Part shown: one piece after another, positions 1-9,021 of the stretch | Position numbering within the stretch: position 1 is the stretch's first letter | Layout of the letters: each line of letters begins with the position of its first letter | Origin: JAOUJD01 sp963726405 | Lineage (GTDB): Bacteria; Pseudomonadota; Gammaproteobacteria; Burkholderiales; Burkholderiaceae_F | Length of the DNA: 64,000 nt | Assembly (NCBI GenBank): GCA_963726405.1 | Contig: CAVSCF010000002.1 | Location: 1-64,000 of the forward strand | Direction: 5' to 3' | Position numbers and translations under genes: made by a program | Notes under the pieces: generated by a model | What the model saw: the letters and a program-made list of their open reading frames with translations, nothing else | Databases searched by the model: none | Told to the model about the DNA's origin: nothing

Positions 1-300
1 CTGCAGCGCCAGCAGGATCACGGCGCCGGTGACGACGCCGAGCGCGGCCTTGGCCCACACCCAGCGGGCGCCGATCAGATGCGGTCGCGCAACCACCAGC
101 AACATGCCCGTGAGCAGCATCACGATCATCGACGGCACGATGAGCGCGCCGCAGATCAGGGCGATTGCCGCATGCATGGTCGCGGTCGCGCTCGGCGACG
201 TCGCGTCGATCGTGTCGGCGAGGACGAGCGAGACGAGGATTCCGCCCGCCAGGCCGACAAGGCTCGCGTAGTGCAGCAGCTTGATCACGTTCTTCCACAT
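1..300 (-). CDS. Membrane protein, partial (DUF2269-like), cut by window edge
   Basis: An open frame runs on the minus strand from an ATG at 300 to the window edge with no stop, so only the first 100 codons are visible. The protein begins MWKNVIKLLHYASLVGLAGG and has at least three hydrophobic segments (about residues 8-28, 46-68 and 84-100), separated by short loops with positive residues (ARPHLIGARW). This layout resembles small DUF2269-type integral membrane proteins of unknown function. That family name is a guess from the pattern. The next gene on the same strand is the hydrolase that ends at 381, so it may be the last member of a tetR-hydrolase transcript, 80 bases downstream. Confidence 0.6.
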   Translation of the reverse strand, partial: MWKNVIKLLHYASLVGLAGGILVSLVLADTIDATSPSATATMHAAIALICGALIVPSMIVMLLTGMLLVVARPHLIGARWVWAKAALGVVTGAVILLALQ

Positions 301-380
301 GGCACGGGCTCCTGCAGGAACCCGTAGTGTGCCGCGAACCGGCGCCGCGCTCGAGCGGCGCGCGGCGGAAGAACGGGCAA

Positions 381-1277
381 TCAGGCGGCGAGCGCCAGCC
401 TGCCCGTACGCACCCCGCGCGTCACGAAATTCACGGCGCTGTCCACCACGTGGTGGTCGCGCAGGATGCGGCGGTGGCCGAGTCCCTCGGTGGCGATCAG
501 CCGCGCGCCGGTGCCCATGGTGTACGCGTAGCCGTGCGCGATCGGGACCTCCTCGTCGGCGACGTCGTGCGCGATCAGCAGGGGCGTGCGGATCCGGCGG
601 GCGATCCACGGCTGCATCACCAGGCGTTCCATGGCGACGCCGGCCGTGGACTCGGCCTGTTCCTGGATCGCGGGCAGCAGTCGCTCGGGCGCGCCGAGCA
701 TCCGCGCCAGGTGGAACAGGTACGGGCGCGGATCGGAGGGCGGTGCGATCAGCACGGCGCCCGCGAGCGGCCGGCGCGAGGACGACAGCGCCGAGGCCAG
801 CGCCGCGGCGCCGAGCGAGTGGGCGATGCCGCCGACCAGGTTCGGGGTCTCGGCCATCAACTTCTCGGTCGAACGGATCATCGCCGGCAACGAGGTCGTG
901 TCGCCGTCGCTGCGCCCGTGGGCGACGTGATCGAACGCCAGGACGGCGAAGCCGCGCTCGGTCAGCGGCGCGACGAACGCTTCCATCTGCTGCGCCCAAC
1001 CGTTCCAGCCGTGGGCCAGCAGCACGGTCGGCGCATCCGCGTCGCCCCAGCGATAGGTCGTCACCTTTCCATCCGCGACCTCCAGCACGCCGACATGGGG
1101 CCTCGCGCCGCGAAACCGCTGCCGCTCGAGGGCGGGACGGAGCGTGGTGAAGAATTGGCGCGCGATCGACGCCGAGGTGCGGCCGGGCGCGACGGCGGAG
1201 GCCGCGCGCACGGCGGCGCGCAAGGAAGCGGTCTTTAGCGACCATTCGGTCGCTTTTAAGGCGTCGGAAAGCGTCAT
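381..1277 (-). CDS. Alpha/beta hydrolase
   Basis: This 298-residue cytoplasmic enzyme has the alpha/beta-hydrolase layout: an oxyanion-hole strand turn LLAHGWNG (86-93), the nucleophile elbow A-H-S-L-G-A with Ser154, a late Asp in HDVADEEVP (about 241) and the final His in GLGHRR (268). The substrate cannot be read from sequence. It probably cleaves an ester or acyl bond. The ATG at 1277 is preceded by a good GAAGGAA ribosome site. It lies 34 bases downstream of the tetR stop on the same strand, so the two likely form one transcript. Codons 8-15 contain a palindrome (1237-1254) nearly identical to one upstream of tetR, so the TetR protein probably controls it. Confidence 0.88.
   Translation of the reverse strand: MTLSDALKATEWSLKTASLRAAVRAASAVAPGRTSASIARQFFTTLRPALERQRFRGARPHVGVLEVADGKVTTYRWGDADAPTVLLAHGWNGWAQQMEAFVAPLTERGFAVLAFDHVAHGRSDGDTTSLPAMIRSTEKLMAETPNLVGGIAHSLGAAALASALSSSRRPLAGAVLIAPPSDPRPYLFHLARMLGAPERLLPAIQEQAESTAGVAMERLVMQPWIARRIRTPLLIAHDVADEEVPIAHGYAYTMGTGARLIATEGLGHRRILRDHHVVDSAVNFVTRGVRTGRLALAA
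1237..1254. promoter_or_regulatory. Putative TetR operator 2, inside the hydrolase start region
   Basis: Inverted repeat AGCGACC-ATTC-GGTCGCT with perfect 7-base arms. It matches the site upstream of tetR (1905-1922) at 17 of 18 positions, and the flanking TTT bases on both sides also match. It lies within the first codons of the hydrolase gene, just after the tetR stop. Binding there could block an internal promoter or form a roadblock; that is inference. Confidence 0.7.
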
Positions 1278-1311
1278 GGCGGTTCCTTCAAGGGTCAGTC
1301 AGGGAGGGGCG

Positions 1312-1893
1312 CTACGGGGTGAAGAGCAGGTCGAACGCTCGTTCCGACTCGCGGATGGCGTGGCGGTCGCCGAGCAGCCGCAGCATGCTGTCGCATGCCG
1401 AGGCGAGCCCGATCGCCACCATGACGACCTGCTTCGGGGAAAGCTGTGTCTTCGTCTGCTTCAGCTCGATCGCCTTTGCGGCCTGCCGTTCGAGATACGC
1501 GAGCCAGTCGGTCCAGCCGGCCACCAGGGTCTCGCGCACTTCGCCAGGCTGGTCGTCGAACTCGAGGCGTGCGGCGTTCAGCGGACAGCCGCCCTCGAGG
1601 CCGGTATCGGCGATCCAGCCGAGCCAGTGGCGAAAGATCGCGCGCAAGCGGGGCAGACCGACCGGCGACGAAAGCGCCGGCAGCAGCACGCGCTCGCGGA
1701 AGAGCTCCGTGGTCCGGTGCACGACGGCGAGCTGCAGCGCTTCCTTGTTCGGAAAGTGGCGCAGCAGCCCCCCCTTGGACCAGCCGGCGCGCTCGGCCAC
1801 CGGCGCGAGCGTCAGCGCGGCCAGACCGATGCGGCTGGCTTCGCGCATCGCCGCGTCGATCAATGCGAGTCTGGCTTCGTCACCGCGTTGCAT
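1312..1893 (-). CDS. TetR/AcrR family transcriptional repressor
   Basis: The 193-residue protein has an N-terminal helix-turn-helix typical of TetR regulators (residues 27-53, LTLAPVAERAGWSKGGLLRH) and an all-helical ligand-binding C-terminus with a Cys in EGGCPLNAA, as in TetR_C-type domains with that motif. The ligand is unknown. It starts at ATG 1893 and is followed after 34 bases by the hydrolase gene. A palindromic operator sits 12 bases upstream of its start and a near-copy sits at the hydrolase start. This suggests autoregulation and control of the hydrolase, perhaps induced by the hydrolase substrate. Confidence 0.9.
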   Translation of the reverse strand: MQRGDEARLALIDAAMREASRIGLAALTLAPVAERAGWSKGGLLRHFPNKEALQLAVVHRTTELFRERVLLPALSSPVGLPRLRAIFRHWLGWIADTGLEGGCPLNAARLEFDDQPGEVRETLVAGWTDWLAYLERQAAKAIELKQTKTQLSPKQVVMVAIGLASACDSMLRLLGDRHAIRESERAFDLLFTP

Positions 1894-1904
1894 GGGCGAA
1901 ATTT

Positions 1905-1922
1905 AGCAACCATTCGGTCGCT
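1905..1922. promoter_or_regulatory. Putative TetR operator 1, upstream of tetR
   Basis: AGCAACC-ATTC-GGTCGCT, a near-perfect inverted repeat (6 of 7 arm bases pair), placed 12 bases upstream of the tetR ATG where it would cover the promoter or leader. It is nearly identical to the palindrome at 1237-1254. Having two copies in one small locus is the main support for calling them operators. Confidence 0.75.
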
Positions 1923-2011
1923 TTGTCAAGCTGGAGCGAAACCCGGGCGGGGCGCCATCGGGTAGTGTTTGCCGCCAACGAACGCCGCGCGCGACGGCGC
2001 GACAATTCCCC

Positions 2012-3415
2012 GTGACTCCAGCCCTCACCCATGATCTGCAGCACCTGGACGACGTGCTTGCCCGCACCGTCGACGAGGCCCTGTCCATCCTCGCTTCGCT
2101 CGATCACCGGCCCGTCGCCGTCGCCCCGGGGGCGCGGCTGTCGCCCGAAGGGCTCGACGAGACCGGGGCGGGGTTTGCGGCCGCCCTTGATCGTTTCAAC
2201 ACGCGGTTCGCCGGGGGATTCTCGGCCTCGGCCGGACCACGCTACCTCGGGTTCGTGACCGGAGGCGCGACACCGGCGGCACTGGCCGGCGACTGGCTGA
2301 CATCCGCCTGGGACCAAAACCCGACGTCGGGCCTTGACTCGGCGGCACCGGACCTCGAACGCGAAACGCTCGCGTGCCTGCGCTCCCTGTTCGGCCTGTC
2401 CGACGCGCACGGCGGCGCCTTCGTCACCGGGGCGACGATGGCGAACTTCGTTGGCCTCGCGCTGGGCCGAGAGTGGATCGGCGAGCGGCACGGAGTGCGC
2501 GTGGCGGAACAGGGCGCAGCCGCGCTCGGGCCCGTGCGAATCCTGTCGGGCGCGGCGCATTCCAGCATCTACAAGGCCGCCTCGATGCTCGGGCTCGGTC
2601 GATCCGCGGTCGCGACCGTGCCGGTCCTGCCGGAGCGCGAGGCCGTCGACGTCGCCGCCCTGGACGCGCGCCTGGCTGCACTCCATGGCGAGCCGTGCAT
2701 CGTCGTTGCCACTGCGGGGACGGTGAACACCGTCGACTTCGACGACCTCGTCGCGATCGCCGCACTGCGCGAACGTCACCCGTTCTGGCTGCACGTCGAT
2801 GCGGCGTTCGGCGCGTTCGCGGCCGTCTCACCGGAGCACGCCGCACGCGTCGACGGCCTCGATCTCGCGGACTCGATCTGCATCGACGCGCACAAGTGGC
2901 TCAACGTGCCATATGACGCGGCGATGCAGTTCACCCGGCGCACGGACCTGCAACTGCGGGTCTTCATGAACAGCGCCGCCTACCTCGGCGACGCCGGCGC
3001 ACGCCCTGACTTCGTCCACCTGACGCCCGAGAACTCGCGCCGCCTGCGCGCGCTGCCGACGTGGTTCGCGCTGCGCGCCTACGGGCGAGCGGGCGTGCAG
3101 GAGATCGTGCGCAGTTGCTGCCGGCACGCGGCCGACCTTGGCGACCGCATTGCCCGCTCGGGTCGCTTTCGCCTGCTCGCGCCGGTCCGCATGAACGTCG
3201 CGTGCTTCACCTTGCGCGATGCATTGCCGGGTGCCGCGGGCGAGGCGGCCGTGCAGGACTTCGTCCGGCGCGTGCGGGACGGCGGCGAACTGTTCATCAC
3301 GCCGACCGTCTTCCAGGGCCATTGGGGACTGCGGGCCGCCTTCAGCAACTGGCGCACGACGGCGGCGGACGTCGATCGCGCGTGGCGCGCGCTCGAGGCG
3401 GCTGCGCCGGATTGA
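2012..3415 (+). CDS. PLP-dependent group II amino-acid decarboxylase
   Basis: The 467-residue protein is a fold-type I pyridoxal-phosphate enzyme of the glutamate/aromatic-amino-acid decarboxylase family. Visible landmarks are GAAHSSIYKAA (PLP phosphate region), TAGTVNTVDFDDL, the pyridine-binding Asp in HVDAAFGAFA and the Schiff-base lysine K295 in DAHKWLNVPYD. The length fits single-domain bacterial members. The substrate amino acid cannot be decided. The start is GTG at 2012; no in-frame ATG lies nearby. It is divergent from tetR, with 118 bases between the starts, and is followed by an MFS transporter 141 bases downstream that might export its product. Confidence 0.9.
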   Translation: MTPALTHDLQHLDDVLARTVDEALSILASLDHRPVAVAPGARLSPEGLDETGAGFAAALDRFNTRFAGGFSASAGPRYLGFVTGGATPAALAGDWLTSAWDQNPTSGLDSAAPDLERETLACLRSLFGLSDAHGGAFVTGATMANFVGLALGREWIGERHGVRVAEQGAAALGPVRILSGAAHSSIYKAASMLGLGRSAVATVPVLPEREAVDVAALDARLAALHGEPCIVVATAGTVNTVDFDDLVAIAALRERHPFWLHVDAAFGAFAAVSPEHAARVDGLDLADSICIDAHKWLNVPYDAAMQFTRRTDLQLRVFMNSAAYLGDAGARPDFVHLTPENSRRLRALPTWFALRAYGRAGVQEIVRSCCRHAADLGDRIARSGRFRLLAPVRMNVACFTLRDALPGAAGEAAVQDFVRRVRDGGELFITPTVFQGHWGLRAAFSNWRTTAADVDRAWRALEAAAPD

Positions 3416-3556
3416 GCTCCACGAGCAGGCGACGCCCACCCGCTTGCGCGGTCAACCCGCGTGGAAGCGCCCCCGACGCTCCGCTGAGCGTCCTCGTGAT
3501 CGGCCGACAGTGCACGCCCCGCCTTGACCCGCCTGACCCCGCTACGATCCGGCGCC

Positions 3557-4828
3557 ATGCATTCCGCTGCTTTCCGGCGCGTCTTCGCCGCCGACGTGAT
3601 CTCCACGTTCGGCTCGCTGATGAGCCGCCTGGCCATCCCGTGGCTGGCGGTGCTCGTGCTCGACGCCGGCCCGGCGGCGATGGCCTTGCTGGCGGCGGCG
3701 GACGTTGTCGCCGGCGCGCTCGCGGCGTTGCTGCTGGGCGTGCTCGTCGATCGCCTGCCGAAGCGCGGATCGATGATCGCGTGCGACCTGCTGCGGGCGG
3801 CCGCGCTGCTCGCGATCCCGCTGCTCACGTGGTCGGGTCATCTTTCGATCGGCGCGCTGATCGCGGTGGTCGCGTTCAACGGCGCGCTGACGGTGGCCTT
3901 CGAACTGGCGCAGTCGGCATGGATCGCCCGGCACACGGAGACCGACGCCCTCGCGGGTCGCAATTCGGCGTTGGCGGCGGGAAGCGCGGTCACTGAAGCC
4001 GCCTCGTTCGGTCTGACGGGCTGGATCTTCCAGCTCGCCGGCGCTGCGATCGCCATCGTCGCCGACGCGCTCACCTACGTCGCGTCGGCGCTGCTGCTCG
4101 TCAGGGTCGACGAGACGCCGCCTCCGCCGAGGGAAGAGACCGCCGGCATCACGTTGCGCGGGGCGCTGAAGTCCTTCGCTGCCGAGGTGCGCGACGGCCT
4201 GCAAACGGTCGTCGTTCATCCAACGCTGCGCGCGCTCGCGAGCATCGCGGCGCTCACGGCCTTCGGCTCCAGTTTCGCCGCGACGACGTACATGATCTAC
4301 GTCGCACGCGACCTCGCCTTCTCCACGGGCGCGCTCGGAATGATCTTCGCCCTCGGCGGCCTCGGCTCGCTCGCCGGTGCGTGGGGGGTCGCGAATCTCG
4401 CGCGGCGCGTTCCGCCGCACCGGTTGCTGATCGCCGGCCTCTTTGTATGGGCCATCGGCAGCGCCGCCGCACCCCTCGCCGCGTCCGCCACCGTGCTCGG
4501 CGCCCTCCTCCTCTGCGCGCAGCAACTGATCGGCGATGCCGGCGGCATCACGGTCCACATCGCCGATCGCACGCTGCGCCAGTCGCACACGCCGCAGACG
4601 CATCTCGCGCGGGTCGACGCTTCGATCCGCACCGTCACGCACGTGTTCACCCTCGCCGGGGCGCTGCTGAGCGGGGCGCTCGCGGAGGCGTTCGGGGCGC
4701 GGCCACTGCTGTTCGCCTCGTCCGCCCTGATCGCGGTCGCCGGCGCCGTGGCGTTGTTCGCCCTGCACGCCGCAGGCGAGAATCGCGGCACCGCGGAGCC
4801 CCGCGACCCCGGACGAAGAGCCACATGA
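3557..4828 (+). CDS. MFS transporter
   Basis: A 423-residue integral membrane protein with about 12 hydrophobic helices and the MFS loop 2-3 motif seen as GVLVDRLPKRG (about residues 66-76). It resembles the MFS_3/enterobactin-exporter-like group of drug or metabolite exporters. I chose ATG 3557 (MHSAAFRRVF) over a TTG 33 bases upstream because the first helix begins directly after it. The stop overlaps the start of the DinB gene by four bases (ATGA), so the two are translationally coupled. The substrate is unknown. Confidence 0.88.
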   Translation: MHSAAFRRVFAADVISTFGSLMSRLAIPWLAVLVLDAGPAAMALLAAADVVAGALAALLLGVLVDRLPKRGSMIACDLLRAAALLAIPLLTWSGHLSIGALIAVVAFNGALTVAFELAQSAWIARHTETDALAGRNSALAAGSAVTEAASFGLTGWIFQLAGAAIAIVADALTYVASALLLVRVDETPPPPREETAGITLRGALKSFAAEVRDGLQTVVVHPTLRALASIAALTAFGSSFAATTYMIYVARDLAFSTGALGMIFALGGLGSLAGAWGVANLARRVPPHRLLIAGLFVWAIGSAAAPLAASATVLGALLLCAQQLIGDAGGITVHIADRTLRQSHTPQTHLARVDASIRTVTHVFTLAGALLSGALAEAFGARPLLFASSALIAVAGAVALFALHAAGENRGTAEPRDPGRRAT

Positions 4829-5367
4829 TCGACACCGAGTATTGCCAGACGATGGCGGCCTACAACGCCTGGATGAACCGCACCGTCTACGCGGCCGCCG
4901 CGCAGCTGACCGACGAAGATCGCAAGGCCGACCGGGGAGCCTTCTTCGGCTCGATCCACTCGACACTGAACCACATCCTCTGGGGTGACCGCATCTGGCT
5001 GCCGCGCTTCAACGGCGGGAACTACCCGGCCGGCCGCGTCGGGGAGGACCTGTACGACGATTTCGCGGCGTTGCAGGCAGCGCGTCAGGCCATGGACGAC
5101 GAGATCACCGCGTGGGCCGCACAGCTGGACGACGCCCAACTGGCTGGCACGCTCACCTGGTTCTCCGGCATCGCCAAGCGCGAGATGTCACGCCCGCGCT
5201 GGCTCTGCGTCACGCAGATGTTCAATCACCAGACCCATCACCGCGGGCAGGCCACGACGCTGCTCAAGCAGGCCGGCATCGATCCGGGCGTGACCGATCT
5301 GCCGTGGGCGCCGCTGACGCGCGATATGCAGCAGCGGGTAGTGCTCGGCGAAGCGTTCGACCTGTAG
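4825..5367 (+). CDS. DinB family protein
   Basis: A 180-residue four-helix-bundle protein with the DinB metal-site pattern: His in HSTLNHILWGDRIW (about residues 39-52) and the paired His of NHQTHHRGQ (about 133-141). DinB/YfiT proteins bind a divalent metal, and many act as thiol-dependent transferases; the exact reaction here is unknown. The start overlaps the MFS stop (ATGA at 4825-4828), which indicates an operon. The MFS gene and this one may deal with the same small molecule; that is inference. Confidence 0.9.
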   Translation: MIDTEYCQTMAAYNAWMNRTVYAAAAQLTDEDRKADRGAFFGSIHSTLNHILWGDRIWLPRFNGGNYPAGRVGEDLYDDFAALQAARQAMDDEITAWAAQLDDAQLAGTLTWFSGIAKREMSRPRWLCVTQMFNHQTHHRGQATTLLKQAGIDPGVTDLPWAPLTRDMQQRVVLGEAFDL

Positions 5368-5609
5368 CCGGTCCCTGCACTGGATGTTCCGCGGCCCGGC
5401 AACCCCGGTCGTATCACCTTGTATCCGGTCACCTTGCCGTGCCGATGGTCACGTCCTGATCCTTCAACGCGAGCACACGTCACGGCCACCCGGCGCTGAG
5501 TTCCCCGAGCCGCGCTCCGAACGCCGTTACCGGGGCGGGCCGACGGCCGCTGTCGAGGCGGCGAGGGCCGCCTCGGCGACAATGCCGTCCTCACCCTTGG
5601 GCGACTCCG

Positions 5610-6284
5610 ATGATTACCGTTCACCACCTGAACAACTCGCGCTCGCAGCGCGTGCTTTGGCTGCTCGAGGAACTTGGCCTCCCGTACGAGATCCGGAAAT
5701 ACGAGCGCGATCGCAAGACGATGCTCGCCCCGCCGGCGTTGCGCGAGGTTCACCCGCTCGGCAAGTCGCCGGTGATCACGGATGGCGACGTCACCGTCGC
5801 CGAGTCCGGCGCGATCCTCGAATACCTGGTTGAACGCTACGACGACAGGCGGCTCGCCCCCGACCGCGGTACCCCCGAGTGGCTGCGCTGGGTCTACTGG
5901 ATGCACTTCGCCGAAGGCTCGGCGATGCCGCCGCTGCTGATCAAGCTCATCTGCGACAAGGTCGCGCAGTCGCCCATGCCGTTCTTCGCGAAGCCCATCG
6001 CGCGCGCGATCGCCGCCAAGGTGCAGTCGATGATGGTGACGCCGAACCTCAAGCGCCAGCTCGACTTCATGGAAGCGGAGCTCACGCAGCACAAGTGGTT
6101 CGCCGGCAAGGAGTTCAGCGCGGCCGACATCCAGATGAGCTTCCCGCTGGAAGCCGCATCGCAGCGCGCCGGCCTCGACGCCAGCCGGCCGAAACTGATG
6201 GGCTTCCTCAAGCGGATCCACGCGCGGCCGGCATACAAGAAGGCGCTCGAGCGCGGCGGGCCGTACAGCTTCGCCGAGGACTGA
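5610..6284 (+). CDS. Glutathione S-transferase
   Basis: A 224-residue cytosolic GST. The N-terminal thioredoxin-like domain begins MITVHHLNNSRSQRVLWLLE, where Ser10 or Asn8 would sit near the glutathione thiol, and includes the cis-Pro turn KSPVITDGD and the gamma-glutamyl-binding motif ESGAILEYLVERY (about 69-81). The C-terminal all-helical domain follows, with FSAADIQMSFPLE (N-capping box region). It resembles the GST subgroup that acts on xenobiotics or aromatic metabolites. The gene stands alone, with 242 bases of apparently non-coding sequence upstream. Confidence 0.92.
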   Translation: MITVHHLNNSRSQRVLWLLEELGLPYEIRKYERDRKTMLAPPALREVHPLGKSPVITDGDVTVAESGAILEYLVERYDDRRLAPDRGTPEWLRWVYWMHFAEGSAMPPLLIKLICDKVAQSPMPFFAKPIARAIAAKVQSMMVTPNLKRQLDFMEAELTQHKWFAGKEFSAADIQMSFPLEAASQRAGLDASRPKLMGFLKRIHARPAYKKALERGGPYSFAED

Positions 6285-6347
6285 GCGTTCAGCGGTGCGT
6301 GCGCGACGCGGTAAAGATCGCTACAACTCGTGGTGGCGAACAGATGA

Positions 6348-6376
6348 GTTCAGAACCTGGAAGCCAGGTTCGGAAC
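6348..6376. repeat. Near-perfect inverted repeat between convergent genes
   Basis: GTTCAGAACCTGG-AAG-CCAGGTTCGGAAC pairs at 12 of 13 arm positions across a three-base loop. It lies 64 bases after the gst stop and faces a convergent gene, so it could be a bidirectional terminator. No T-run follows, so a protein-binding palindrome is also possible. Confidence 0.4.
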
Positions 6377-6531
6377 TGACAGGGGCGGCTCGTCGCGAAG
6401 TGACTTCAGAAGTCGGCCGTGTACCTGGTCATCCATGCCTGCGTGGTATCCGCTGAGGCGGCGGTCGACGGCCATGAGCCGACTTTCGCGGCCGCTGAGG
6501 AATTCACCTCAAAGCGGTCACTCGCGGACGA

Positions 6532-7950
6532 CTAGCTCAGCGCAGCCGTCAAGCGCTGCAGGTTCTGGATTGCAGGGCCGGATGCGGCGGCGATCCGGGC
6601 CAGCACTGCGCGCCGCGGTGCATCGTCCTTGGCGACCTGTGCCACGGTCGCACCGAACCCGTCCAGGCGGCACGAACGAATCCAGCCGCGCACCTCCGGC
6701 GATGCGTTCCACGCAGCCTGGTTGCCCAGGCTGGTCGCCATCACCTGCAGATAGTCCTCGACCGTGTCGGTCATGGCGGCGGGCCGACACAGTCGCCGCT
6801 TCATCTCGTCGTCAGCCTGAGCCGCCTCGATGTGGCCGATCAGTGCCGCGCTGAACGTCGGCTGGTAGGTCCTGATCATTTGAAGGCGGATGACGCCGTC
6901 ATCGAACACGGGGGGCACGACGGTGCCATGCGGCGAGGCCGGCAGTGCACGTGCAGTGCAGTCGACGTACAGGGTCTCGGGGTGAGCCGTCATTTCGCCG
7001 CGCTCCAGCACCATCCGGTTGGCGTCGACGTGTTGCACATGCCCCATGCGAACCGTGCTCCCAATGCCACGCAAGCACATCAGCTCGAGGCTTGTCACGG
7101 TCGCCCCGTGGAACATCGTTGGCCACACGCCCGGATCTAGTCGCATCCAGTCACCGGACGCTTCCATCTGCTCGCAGAGTTCGCGCACGCTGCCCGCCGT
7201 GGCGAAGGTCTCGTACTGGCGCGCGGTCGCGCCGATTGCCTGGTCGAAGTACTCCAGGCCCGGTTGGAAGACGACGCGGTTGAGCAACCAAGGGTCGCGC
7301 GGCAACACCCAGGTGATGCTGTCGGGCGGCGCGCCGTTGGCGAGCAGCCAGGACACGCTGTCAATGGCGGTCTTGCCGCCACCGAGCACGGTGTAGGCCT
7401 GCCGTCCGGGCGCCAGCCGCACCAGGTCGTTGGGCGGCACGCAAGTGACGCCCTCGGCCACCGTGAACTTGCGCGTGTGAGTCAGCGGGATGGATGTGCC
7501 CAGCATCGTGCCGTCCACCAGTCGCTTGCGCACGCTCACCGATTCACGCGTGCCCGATAGCAGCGAACGGATCTCGTACGACCCGGTGGCGGGGGTGCCC
7601 AGGACTTCCGACATCGGGTGAAAGCTGACCCGTCCGCTGGGCAGAAAGGTGTCGCGCATTACCTGGTGGAAATAGTCGGTCACCTCGAAGCCCGACGCCA
7701 GTTCCAGCAGACCCTGGTTGAAGCCGGAGGTGTCCTTCCGGCCATGGCCGAGCGCACGAGAGGACACGCCGTAGAAGGCCGAAGGCTGGTGCAAGCGCAC
7801 GAACGAATAGGCATCGTTCCAGTGGCCGCCGGGTGCCGCCCGCCTGTCCACCATCGTGAAGCTTGCGTCGGTCTCCTTGAGCATGACGTCCACGAACGCC
7901 ATCGCCGACGCGCCACAGCCCTTCACCAGATAGTCCGTCTGCAACGCCAT
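6532..7950 (-). CDS. FAD/NAD(P)-dependent oxidoreductase (flavoprotein monooxygenase-like)
   Basis: The 472-residue protein carries an N-terminal dinucleotide fold (YLVKGCGASAMAFVDVML, with a G-x-G-x-x-A-like turn) followed by VDRRAAPGGHWNDAYSFVRL, which resembles the FAD region of flavin-containing and Baeyer-Villiger-type monooxygenases (P-G-G-x-W). A second Rossmann motif, YTVLGGGKTAIDSVSWLL, lies near residues 186-203, as expected for NADPH binding. The substrate is unknown. It is monocistronic and convergent with gst. Its upstream side borders the IS30 relic, so it sits at the edge of an accessory patch. Confidence 0.8.
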   Translation of the reverse strand: MALQTDYLVKGCGASAMAFVDVMLKETDASFTMVDRRAAPGGHWNDAYSFVRLHQPSAFYGVSSRALGHGRKDTSGFNQGLLELASGFEVTDYFHQVMRDTFLPSGRVSFHPMSEVLGTPATGSYEIRSLLSGTRESVSVRKRLVDGTMLGTSIPLTHTRKFTVAEGVTCVPPNDLVRLAPGRQAYTVLGGGKTAIDSVSWLLANGAPPDSITWVLPRDPWLLNRVVFQPGLEYFDQAIGATARQYETFATAGSVRELCEQMEASGDWMRLDPGVWPTMFHGATVTSLELMCLRGIGSTVRMGHVQHVDANRMVLERGEMTAHPETLYVDCTARALPASPHGTVVPPVFDDGVIRLQMIRTYQPTFSAALIGHIEAAQADDEMKRRLCRPAAMTDTVEDYLQVMATSLGNQAAWNASPEVRGWIRSCRLDGFGATVAQVAKDDAPRRAVLARIAAASGPAIQNLQRLTAALS

Positions 7951-8303
7951 GTCGTTCCCCTGGGCGAGTGTCGCCGGGTGCGGGCGATCCCCGGTCGGCG
8001 ATCGAGCCGAATCAGCGCGTCGACGATAGTACCCAGCCGGTGATGTCGCCGTTAAAGTTCATGCAGCGGTCGGCGACGATGACACGTTCACGCCCAACAA
8101 CGCTTCTGGCCACTGAAGGGCAGCTTCCGCGCGCCAAATCGCGCGACTCGCAGGAGCGCAGTGGGTCGAAAAGCGAACTTCGGTGAAGGACGCTCGCCGG
8201 CCAACCGCGGTCACTTGCTCCGCGCCACCCTCCCGAGATCTGTCTTGGTGCCTCAGCTGCCGACTGCGTCTGACCGACTCGGGGGGAGAGTCGCACGCGC
8301 GCT
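7951..8303. other. No gene seen between flavoprotein gene and IS30 remnant
   Basis: About 350 bases with no reading frame that resembles a protein family on either strand. The missing 5' part of the IS30 transposase (its N-terminal helix-turn-helix) is not recognisable here, and I see no clear IS30 terminal inverted repeat. Confidence 0.5.
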
Positions 8304-8832
8304 GAACGCCGGAAGCGACCGCTCATCGGCTGCTGTGGTCGCCGGAACAAGTCGCCGGATGGCTCAAGCATACTTATCCGAGCGACGAGAACAGGCACGT
8401 GTCACACGAGACCATCTATCGCAGCCTCTTCATTCAGACACGAGGTGCGCTGAAGAAGGAGTTGCTGCAGTACTTGAGACGCACGCGCGGCATGCGTCGG
8501 TCTCGGCATCACACGCAGAAGACGGACAACCACGGGCAGATCCTGGGCACCGTATCGATTAGCGAACGACCGGCCTCCGCCGAGGATCGCGCAGTGCCTG
8601 GTCACTGGGAGGGAGACCTGCTGTTCGGCAGCAACAACAGCCAGATCGCCACGCTGGTCGAGCGCCAGACGCGGTACCTGATGCTCGTGAAGGTGGGCGC
8701 CAAGGACACGGAGACGGTCGTCACCGCGCTGATCAAGAATGCGCGCAAGCTGCCTCAGGAGCTCTACAAATCGCTGACGTGGGATCGAGGCAAGGAGATG
8801 GCCGACCACAAGCGATTCACGCTTGCGACCCT
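8304..8832 (+). pseudogene. IS30-family transposase remnant, both ends lost
   Basis: One frame reads LLWSPEQVAGWLKHTYPSDE, then SHETIYRSLFIQTRGALKKE, a stretch ending PGHWEGDLLFG, and SLTWDRGKEMADHKRFTLAT. These are the central part and first catalytic-core residues (Asp of GHWEGDLLFG, Asp of TWDRGKE) of an IS30-type DDE transposase. A stop lies immediately upstream (TGA near 8302) and the helix-turn-helix N-terminus is absent. After FTLAT at about 8832 the similarity ends abruptly, before the DDE glutamate region (normally CDPRSPWQRGSNEN). The element is therefore dead. It marks an old insertion or deletion event next to several orphan small genes. Confidence 0.85.
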
Positions 8833-9021
8833 CACATCCAGGCGCACCCTCGGGACACGGCGGGATTCCGGTCGCAAAGCGCAGTGACCTCGCGGAGCAG
8901 CGACTCCCAAACCAATTCCAGAAGTCCCGGTTTCTGCGACGTAAGGCTGTTACCCTGAATTAGTAATGTTGACGAAGAGGTCTTTGACCGGCTTCGGTTC
9001 ACGTACTTCACGGAGAGTTCA

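Noticed and set aside
3542..4966. A minus-strand frame of about 470 codons opposite the MFS gene
   Set aside because: Extremely Arg-rich and without helices, whereas the plus strand gives a 12-helix transporter.
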